DNA of 5,599 nucleotides. Origin: Anaerolineales bacterium. Lineage in GTDB: Bacteria; Chloroflexota; Anaerolineae; Anaerolineales; E44-bin32. Shown piece by piece: positions 1 through 3,902 of this stretch; the first letter of the stretch is position 1; each line of letters starts with the position of its first letter. The translations under genes and the position numbers were made by a program. Location: the NCBI GenBank assembly GCA_011772595.1, contig WVZH01000076.1, positions 13,643 to 19,241 of the forward strand, read 5' to 3'. Under the pieces are notes generated by a model. It worked only from the letters and a program-made list of their open reading frames with translations. It did not search any database and was not told the DNA's origin.

Positions 1-2
1 GC

Positions 3-191
3 GGCGGTCCCAGTAACCGACGATTGTACTGGGGCACCATCACGGCTCCAGACGATCTGAATGCTTGCGGTTGGGCGGACCTTGATACCGTGGTTGCCGC
101 CATGCGAAGCGGCGATACGTATCTCAGTGTGCAAACAATCGCCTTCCCCGATGGGGAGATCCGCGGACAGGTCAGACCTATTCGGCCTTAA
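3..191 (+). CDS. CHRD-domain protein, C-terminal fragment (5' truncated)
   Basis: The reading frame is open from the window edge to the TAA at 189-191 and gives the last 62 residues of a protein whose start lies outside. The end matches the conserved close of the CHRD domain (named from chordin): an Ala/Met-Arg-Ser-Gly-Asp-Thr-Tyr-Leu-Ser-Val segment followed by F-P-D-G-E-I-R-G-Q-V, which corresponds to the usual 'aG.aYvnVHT...GeIRGqv' pattern. The His normally found in 'NVHT' is Gln here. Bacterial CHRD proteins are usually exported and of unclear function, often a single domain behind a signal peptide. The signal peptide cannot be seen because the 5' end is missing. Only 8 residues follow the G-Q-V, so the domain ends the protein. 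A strong hairpin lies 16 bp after the stop codon. Domain identity is fairly sure; the role is unknown. Confidence 0.75.
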   Translation, partial: GGPSNRRLYWGTITAPDDLNACGWADLDTVVAAMRSGDTYLSVQTIAFPDGEIRGQVRPIRP

Positions 192-207
192 ATCCTTCAG
201 ACGCAAG

Positions 208-239
208 ATGCACCGGGCAGCAAAAGTTGCCCGGTGCAT
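208..239 (+). terminator. Perfect hairpin after the CHRD gene, probable transcription terminator
   Basis: A 14-bp stem (208-221 with 226-239) closes an AAAA tetraloop (222-225). The outer 12 pairs are all Watson-Crick; the thirteenth is a G-T (G-U in RNA) wobble and the innermost is C-G. The stem is GC-rich (core CACCGGGCA). It sits 16 bp after the CHRD stop codon and 46 bp before the next start, which fits a terminator between two units. The usual run of T is missing: the stem is followed by ATAAAGTACG. It may therefore be a U-less terminator or an RNA 3'-end stabiliser. The structure is certain, its function inferred. Confidence 0.6.
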
Positions 240-246
240 ATAAAGT

Positions 247-260
247 ACGTCGAACGACGT
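247..260. repeat. Short inverted repeat upstream of the 286 gene
   Basis: ACGTCG-AA-CGACGT is a perfect 6-bp inverted repeat with a 2-bp spacer, placed between the hairpin at 208-239 and the ribosome binding site of the next gene. A dimeric regulator could bind such a site. However, arms this short occur by chance in several kilobases, and I see no clear promoter beside it. Confidence 0.25.
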
Positions 261-273
261 TTCTTAAGTGAAA

Positions 274-278
274 AGGAG
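274..278 (+). promoter_or_regulatory. Ribosome binding site that sets the start at 286
   Basis: AGGAG lies 7 nt upstream of the ATG at 286. An in-frame GTG at 268 lies upstream of this Shine-Dalgarno sequence and would place it inside the coding region, so ATG 286 is the better start. Confidence 0.75.
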
Positions 279-285
279 ATTTCCA

Positions 286-726
286 ATGACGATCTTTGAC
301 GAAACCACGGACGTCCTAGCCCCACCTTCCCTGGTGTGGCAGGAGGCGTACAAACTCGCCCGCAGGGGGCGTATCACGCACGAAGAGCCCAACCGCTTTC
401 TCGTTGCTACGCAGTTGAAGATGGGGTACGTCTACCTGCTAGAGGAACAGGCCGATGGATCCACTCGTCTGCGCCACGTCATCGACACCGCAGCCAAGGT
501 TCGCGAAGCGCTTGAGAGCGATCCGGATCCCTGGAAAGCGATCGACGCCTTGACCACGCTCACAGCAACGGCGGAGCGCGAAACCCTTAGTGCTGTCTCG
601 AAAGTCGTAAATCTGGCTATGGGGTTGTTCGCCGGGACGGACCTAGCTTCCCTACGGGATTTGGGAGCGGGCCAGATCGCTCAAGTCAAGAGAAGGGCCG
701 AGAAGTCGGCCAAAAAAGCGAGTTAG
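286..726 (+). CDS. Small soluble protein of unknown function
   Basis: A 146-residue protein with no signal peptide, lipobox or membrane helix, so probably cytoplasmic. I do not recognise the family with certainty. Residues about 15-68 (from 'PSLVWQEAY' to 'GSTRLRHVID') alternate helix and strand and vaguely resemble the strand-rich core of SRPBCC (START-like) proteins, including a 'DGSTRLRH' segment where those have 'GGTRL'. The helix grip is incomplete, so this is only a suggestion. Residues 70-125 look helical. The C-terminal tail (about 134-146) is strongly basic, with Lys/Arg and Ala only, and could bind nucleic acid or membrane phosphates. The start at 286 is chosen over the in-frame GTG at 268 because AGGAG (274-278) lies just upstream. 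The gap to the next gene is 33 bp, so the two may be co-transcribed. Confidence 0.8.
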   Translation: MTIFDETTDVLAPPSLVWQEAYKLARRGRITHEEPNRFLVATQLKMGYVYLLEEQADGSTRLRHVIDTAAKVREALESDPDPWKAIDALTTLTATAERETLSAVSKVVNLAMGLFAGTDLASLRDLGAGQIAQVKRRAEKSAKKAS

Positions 727-746
727 GTCACGCCGAGCTCATAGTT

Positions 747-751
747 GGGAG
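747..751 (+). promoter_or_regulatory. Ribosome binding site that sets the start at 760
   Basis: GGGAG ends 8 nt before ATG 760. In-frame TTG (745) and GTG (751) codons overlap or precede this site and cannot use it. The ten bases GGGAGTGAAA starting here recur exactly at 1847-1856 in front of the next gene. Confidence 0.65.
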
Positions 752-759
752 TGAAAGCG

Positions 760-1695
760 ATGTCTGAACCGTCGTACACACACACTTACTCAGAGGAGCC
801 TGTCGTCAGCCAGACACCTCCAACACCCTCCGAAAAACCGCCATGGAATCCCACCCTTTTCACAGGGATGGCTTTCCTGTTCTCCTTTGCTGCCTCAGGG
901 ATTTTGGCTGGAATTAATTGGCGGCGGCTCGGAAAACCTGAACGCACCTGGTCGACGATTTTTCTATCGTTGGCCGGAATGGCAGCCTTCCTCGCTGCTC
1001 TGACGTTTTTACCGATTTCTGAGGACCTCGCCGAACTGGTAGGATACGGGATCAACATTGGGATCGGCGGCCTACTGACCTATCTCCAATTGCCAGCTCA
1101 TAAAGAGTGGACGGCTACCTACGGCGAAACCACCATGAAGGAAAGCGGATACCTAATACCCATCGCAGTGGGTATCCTTACCGTCGTGGTGTTGGGAGCC
1201 ATTATTTTGATCGGCCCAAGTGCTATTACGGTAGGGGACGCCGTAAACCATTTCAATCGAGGTGTTGATTATCAGGAACAAGGTCAATTGGATTTGGCGA
1301 TCGAGGCGTACACTGAAGCTATCGCTATTAATCCTGATTTCGCCGATGCTTACTTGAACCGCGGCGTCGCCTACTCCGAGAAAGGTGACTTCGACCAGGC
1401 TATCGTCGACTATAACAAGGCCATCGAGATCAATCCGCAATTCGCCGACGCTTACAGTAATCGTGGAGTGGCTTATGCGGTAACGGGTCAATACGACCAA
1501 GCGCTTGTCGATTTAGACAAAGCAATTGAGCTCGACGCCAGCCTCGCTCGTACGTATTTCGTGCGCGGCGCATTGTATTCGGATCTGGGCGAACGCGAGA
1601 AGGCGATGACGGACATCGAGAAGGCTCTTGAGCTAGGCTTGGAACCAGAGGCCCAACAATTCGCCGAAGATATTCTTGAGGAACTAACACAATAG
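760..1695 (+). CDS. Multi-pass membrane protein with C-terminal TPR domain
   Basis: A 311-residue protein. Residues 1-30 are polar and Pro/Ser/Glu-rich. Hydrophobic helices follow at about 33-53, 65-85, 91-111 and 131-151. The loop between the first two is basic ('NWRRLGKPER'), and the next is acidic ('SEDLAE'). By the positive-inside rule the first loop is cytoplasmic, so both the N-tail and the C-terminal domain would be outside. Residues 162-297 form four consecutive 34-residue TPRs: 162-195, 196-229, 230-263 and 264-297. They have the usual pattern of small residues and 'RGVAY...G.fDqAi.Dy.kAIeinP'. TPRs bind peptides or scaffold complexes; no catalytic domain is seen. The membrane part is of a type I have seen in uncharacterised bacterial proteins but cannot name. 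The first TPR is a close paralogue of the first TPR of the lipoprotein gene at 3903. ATG 760 is chosen because GGGAG (747-751) is well placed. Confidence 0.88.
   Translation: MSEPSYTHTYSEEPVVSQTPPTPSEKPPWNPTLFTGMAFLFSFAASGILAGINWRRLGKPERTWSTIFLSLAGMAAFLAALTFLPISEDLAELVGYGINIGIGGLLTYLQLPAHKEWTATYGETTMKESGYLIPIAVGILTVVVLGAIILIGPSAITVGDAVNHFNRGVDYQEQGQLDLAIEAYTEAIAINPDFADAYLNRGVAYSEKGDFDQAIVDYNKAIEINPQFADAYSNRGVAYAVTGQYDQALVDLDKAIELDASLARTYFVRGALYSDLGEREKAMTDIEKALELGLEPEAQQFAEDILEELTQ
1243..1650 (+). repeat. Four tandem TPR units within the membrane protein
   Basis: Four coding repeats of 102 bp each, with no gaps or insertions. Repeats 1-3 are well conserved; each ends 'A.A(I)eINP' or a close variant. 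Repeat 4 is weaker: its closing residues are 'ALELGLEP' and the helix B pattern is less regular, as is common for the capping repeat. A short acidic helix (residues 298-311) follows. Confidence 0.88.
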
Positions 1696-1831
1696 CGTTC
1701 GTCAAACATGTGCTATTGCAATGAATAGGGCGCGGTGAAGTCTTGGTGGGGTGGCTAACTAGCATCATTTCCTCGAGTAAGTGTGACTTGTAGGTCTTCT
1801 CGCGAGGATCAAATTTCAAACTCTGCCTACC

Positions 1832-1851
1832 CTCCCAAACTGTGTAGGGAG
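1832..1851 (+). promoter_or_regulatory. Ribosome binding site with possible occluding stem
   Basis: GGGAG (1847-1851) lies 9 nt before ATG 1861 and is the Shine-Dalgarno sequence of the next gene. CTCCC (1832-1836) can pair with it perfectly across a 10-nt loop. CCTAC (1826-1830) can instead pair with GTAGG (1844-1848). Either fold would mask the site in mRNA. The ribosome binding site is well supported; the masking is a weak inference from 5-bp stems. Confidence 0.45.
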
Positions 1852-1860
1852 TGAAACATC

Positions 1861-2730
1861 ATGCGGAAAAATCGAATTTCAGCCATGATCGTCCTTCTAA
1901 CCTTCACGCTATCTGCCTGCGGGCCATCAGAAGCCGAACTCGCCACCGCCAACGCACAGACACAAGCCGTCATCGATGCCCAAGCTACGGAGTCCGCGGG
2001 AACACAGGAGGCACGACAGGGGACTCAGGACGCCGAAGCCACTTCCAACGCCGCGACGGTGACTTTTGAGTTCCAACAGGCGTCCACAGCAACACAAGCC
2101 TATGCGTCTACAGCGACGAGATCCGCACAGAAGACCGCAACCCAAGAGGCCACGATCGTCGCTGCGACAGCCGAAGCGTCATCATTGTACGCCAAGGTGC
2201 GCCAGCTGGCTGCCGACGGCCACATCAGCACTACACGTGGGACCTACCACCGGCTCCCACCCTTTAATGAAAGCTGGGCGCAAATCTATTGGTATCAATG
2301 GTGGTACACCAGGTTTTCGCCTTCCGACTTCGTGATCCGGGCGGACGCAGCCATGGATTCCGCCGCTCCCTATGCCGACTCAGCTTCGGGATGTGCGCTT
2401 GTCTTCCGAGAAGAAGACTCAGAGAATCATTACTTGTTTATCGTCAACATGTATGGTGGTGTCGGCTTGGATCGTGTCTACAAAGGTCGCATGTCGAGGG
2501 TCGGAGGAGGGAGCTACGGGTCCGGCAGTGTTCGCACGGAAGACTTGCATTTCCTATTAGCCGTCGATGACGAGAAATTCACCGCCTTTGTCGACAACGA
2601 AAAAGTCTTCACGCTACATGACACCACCCTAACATCCGGGAATCTGGCGCTATCCCTGTTATCCGGAACCAACCGTGACTTCGGCACCAAATGCCGGATG
2701 ACGAACATCGAACTTTGGATCCTGGATTAG
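1861..2730 (+). CDS. Lipoprotein with Ala/Thr/Gln tether and concanavalin-like (jelly-roll) domain
   Basis: A 289-residue protein. A basic N-terminus (MRKNR), a hydrophobic stretch and the lipobox L-S-A-C put the lipidated cysteine at residue 20. Residues 23-108 form a low-complexity tether rich in Ala, Thr, Gln and Glu, probably an extended helix that holds the domain away from the membrane. Residues 139-149 are very aromatic (W-A-Q-I-Y-W-Y-Q-W-W-Y). From about 156 to the end, alternating strands ('DFVIRADAAMDSA', 'GCALVFREE', 'HYLFIVNMYGGV', 'FTAFVDNEKVF', 'GNLALSLLSGT', 'NIELWIL') fit the concanavalin A-like or 3-keto-disaccharide hydrolase/LamG-type sandwich. I recall this architecture from Chloroflexota lipoproteins. 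Cys178 and Cys278 are the only cysteines in the domain and may form a disulfide outside the cell. No catalytic residues can be assigned, so a binding role, perhaps to glycans, is the fair guess. The ribosome binding site is GGGAG at 1847-1851. Confidence 0.85.
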   Translation: MRKNRISAMIVLLTFTLSACGPSEAELATANAQTQAVIDAQATESAGTQEARQGTQDAEATSNAATVTFEFQQASTATQAYASTATRSAQKTATQEATIVAATAEASSLYAKVRQLAADGHISTTRGTYHRLPPFNESWAQIYWYQWWYTRFSPSDFVIRADAAMDSAAPYADSASGCALVFREEDSENHYLFIVNMYGGVGLDRVYKGRMSRVGGGSYGSGSVRTEDLHFLLAVDDEKFTAFVDNEKVFTLHDTTLTSGNLALSLLSGTNRDFGTKCRMTNIELWILD

Positions 2731-2740
2731 GACGCGCTTA

Positions 2741-2803
2741 TGTGCACGAACAGCGATTTGCTTTCTGGTTCGCACAGAAACAAACGGGTTTTTTCAAGTC
2801 GCT
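2741..2803 (+). terminator. Nested inverted repeats with a T6 run, candidate terminator
   Basis: Eleven bases after the stop of the lectin-like lipoprotein, several arms can pair. AGCGATTTG (2752-2760) pairs with CAAGTCGCT (2795-2803), including one G-T wobble. It encloses a second perfect hairpin, TTTCTG (2762-2767) with CAGAAA (2775-2780). Alternatively TGTG..CGAAC (2741-2751) pairs with GTTCGCACA (2768-2776) across a 2-nt bulge. A TTTTTT run at 2789-2794 lies 8-12 nt beyond the inner hairpins, which is further than in a textbook intrinsic terminator. Position favours a terminator, but the geometry is imperfect. Confidence 0.4.
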
Positions 2804-2828
2804 ATTGATTTGTGTTGGTTAGCTTGCG

Positions 2829-2883
2829 AGTACCACAGCACTCGTCGAACGAAGGAAGCTTAGTTATTTCCCTTCGCGGTACT
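2829..2883. repeat. Two-tier inverted repeat in the leader of the 2939 gene
   Basis: AGTACC (2829-2834) matches GGTACT (2878-2883). Inside it, CGAAGGAA (2850-2857) matches TTCCCTTCG (2868-2876) if one C is bulged. The inner arm and outer right arm are adjacent, with one base between, so the right side is a compact unit while the left side carries a 15-nt internal loop. It may fold in RNA upstream of the lipoprotein start or act as a binding site on DNA. Confidence 0.4.
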
Positions 2884-2911
2884 TTACGGGACAATTCGTC
2901 ACCGAAATAGT
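2883..2911 (+). promoter_or_regulatory. Weak promoter-like pair before the 2939 gene
   Basis: TTTACG (2883-2888) and AATAGT (2906-2911) are separated by 17 bp, and each matches four of six bases of the sigma-70 consensus. Transcription would start about 20 nt before ATG 2939. The match is no better than moderate and promoter consensus in this lineage is poorly known to me. Confidence 0.22.
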
Positions 2912-2938
2912 CCGCCAATTGACTAGTCGGAGGCCAAT

Positions 2939-3664
2939 ATGAAGGTTGTCAACTTAATTCTCTTATGTGCGCTACTATCATCCTGCGGTCCCTCCCCTGC
3001 TCAACAGACTGCTACCGCCGTCGCGGGGAAGGAGGAAGTGCTAGTCGCTTCACCTACCAAAACGCGAACTGAGATCCCAACAGGGACGGCGCCTCCCATC
3101 CCGACTGCAACCAGAACAACAACACCGGAACCCACAGCCTCTCCAATCGCCACCCCAACCTCAGTACGTACCGTTCCTCCCGGTTGGATCTTATTTCAAG
3201 GAGAAGGTCTTGAGCTCATACACCCTGAGACATGGCTACAACAGAGCCCACAGCCAAATCCTTTCGGGGGTGTAACGTTCCTATTCCTGATCCGTGAAGC
3301 TGACGGCACAAATATTAACTTTACACGTGGAACGCTTGGAGATTTCCCAGGGATGGAGACACCGGAAGCCATCGAGCAGGCGTTGTGGGATGCACAATTG
3401 TCCATCTATGATATGCTCGATCTAAAGGATCAAGTCGAGGTCGAATCACATTCGGCCATAGATGTTGGCGGACTGCCTGCAGTTATAAGAGTATTTCATG
3501 CACCTGGGCTACTCGACCCGTCGAGAATCTACTTTAAAATAATCGTCGTTGTGGTTCATGGTGAGGACGTCTACCAAATCGTGGTCACTGCGACGAACGC
3601 AAATGCCCTGGGAGATCCCGAAATCATGGAAATCCTGTTAAGTGTACAATTTGAGCCGCAATGA
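2939..3664 (+). CDS. Lipoprotein with Thr/Pro linker and PsbP/Mog1-like domain
   Basis: A 241-residue protein. MKVVN, a hydrophobic stretch and the lipobox L-S-S-C give lipidated Cys16. Residues about 38-80 are a Thr/Pro/Ala-rich linker, typical of extended spacers that cross the cell wall. Residues about 81-241 resemble the Mog1/PsbP-like (DUF1795/PsbP_C) alpha-beta sandwich. A strand with 'GLELIHPETW' matches the family's 'gfsi.yP.gW' opening. It is followed by 'GVTFLFLIREADGTNINF', a helix ('PEAIEQALWDAQLSI'), a central 'GGLPAVIRVFHA' strand and closing strands 'YFKIIVVVVHGEDVYQIVVTA', then a last helix 'GDPEIMEILLSVQF'. Standalone bacterial members are mostly uncharacterised lipoproteins. 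The start has GGAGG (2929-2933) 5 nt upstream. Fold assignment is by pattern only. Confidence 0.82.
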   Translation: MKVVNLILLCALLSSCGPSPAQQTATAVAGKEEVLVASPTKTRTEIPTGTAPPIPTATRTTTPEPTASPIATPTSVRTVPPGWILFQGEGLELIHPETWLQQSPQPNPFGGVTFLFLIREADGTNINFTRGTLGDFPGMETPEAIEQALWDAQLSIYDMLDLKDQVEVESHSAIDVGGLPAVIRVFHAPGLLDPSRIYFKIIVVVVHGEDVYQIVVTATNANALGDPEIMEILLSVQFEPQ

Positions 3665-3733
3665 TCCTTTCGCAAGGGAGTTCAAATCTGCAATTCTTGG
3701 AACTGAACATCCTTCAATGGAGTCCGAGCACAA

Positions 3734-3739
3734 TATAAT
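3734..3739 (+). promoter_or_regulatory. Consensus -10 box (TATAAT) before the 3903 gene
   Basis: An exact TATAAT lies in the 238-bp gap before the large lipoprotein gene. The hexamer 17 bp upstream (CCTTCA, 3711-3716) is a poor -35, and the better TTGGAA (3697-3702) is 31 bp away, too far. If used, it would give a 5' leader of roughly 155 nt. A TATAAT by chance in an AT-rich gap is quite possible. Confidence 0.3.
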
Positions 3740-3889
3740 CACGCAATTGAAAACAAGGAGGAGCCCGCCAGCCGTTCGATGAAGCGAGATTAACCTCAGC
3801 GTGCGAGCGATCGCGATCCAAGAACAAGAAATCAAGATAATCAGATCCTGAAACCGATCTTCAATTACGAACCGTTCTCTGTAAAGCCC

Positions 3890-3897
3890 AGGAGGTG
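3890..3897 (+). promoter_or_regulatory. Full-length Shine-Dalgarno of the 3903 gene
   Basis: AGGAGGTG is an eight-base match to the complement of the 16S rRNA tail, 5 nt before ATG 3903. It is the strongest ribosome binding site in the window and fixes the start, which is also the right place for the signal peptide. Confidence 0.8.
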
Positions 3898-3902
3898 GGT
3901 GG

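Noticed and set aside
61..243. Plus-strand 60-codon frame overlapping the CHRD fragment.
   Set aside because: It is out of frame with the clear CHRD ending and runs through the hairpin at 208-239; its start has no ribosome binding site.
1153..1819. Minus-strand open frames of 115 and 129 codons opposite the TPR region.
   Set aside because: They mirror the regular codon pattern of the TPR gene on the other strand and lack Shine-Dalgarno sequences; they are shadows.
3665..3679. Small hairpin CCTT-TCGC-AAGG right after the PsbP-like gene as a terminator.
   Set aside because: Only four firm pairs and no T run follow; too weak to call.
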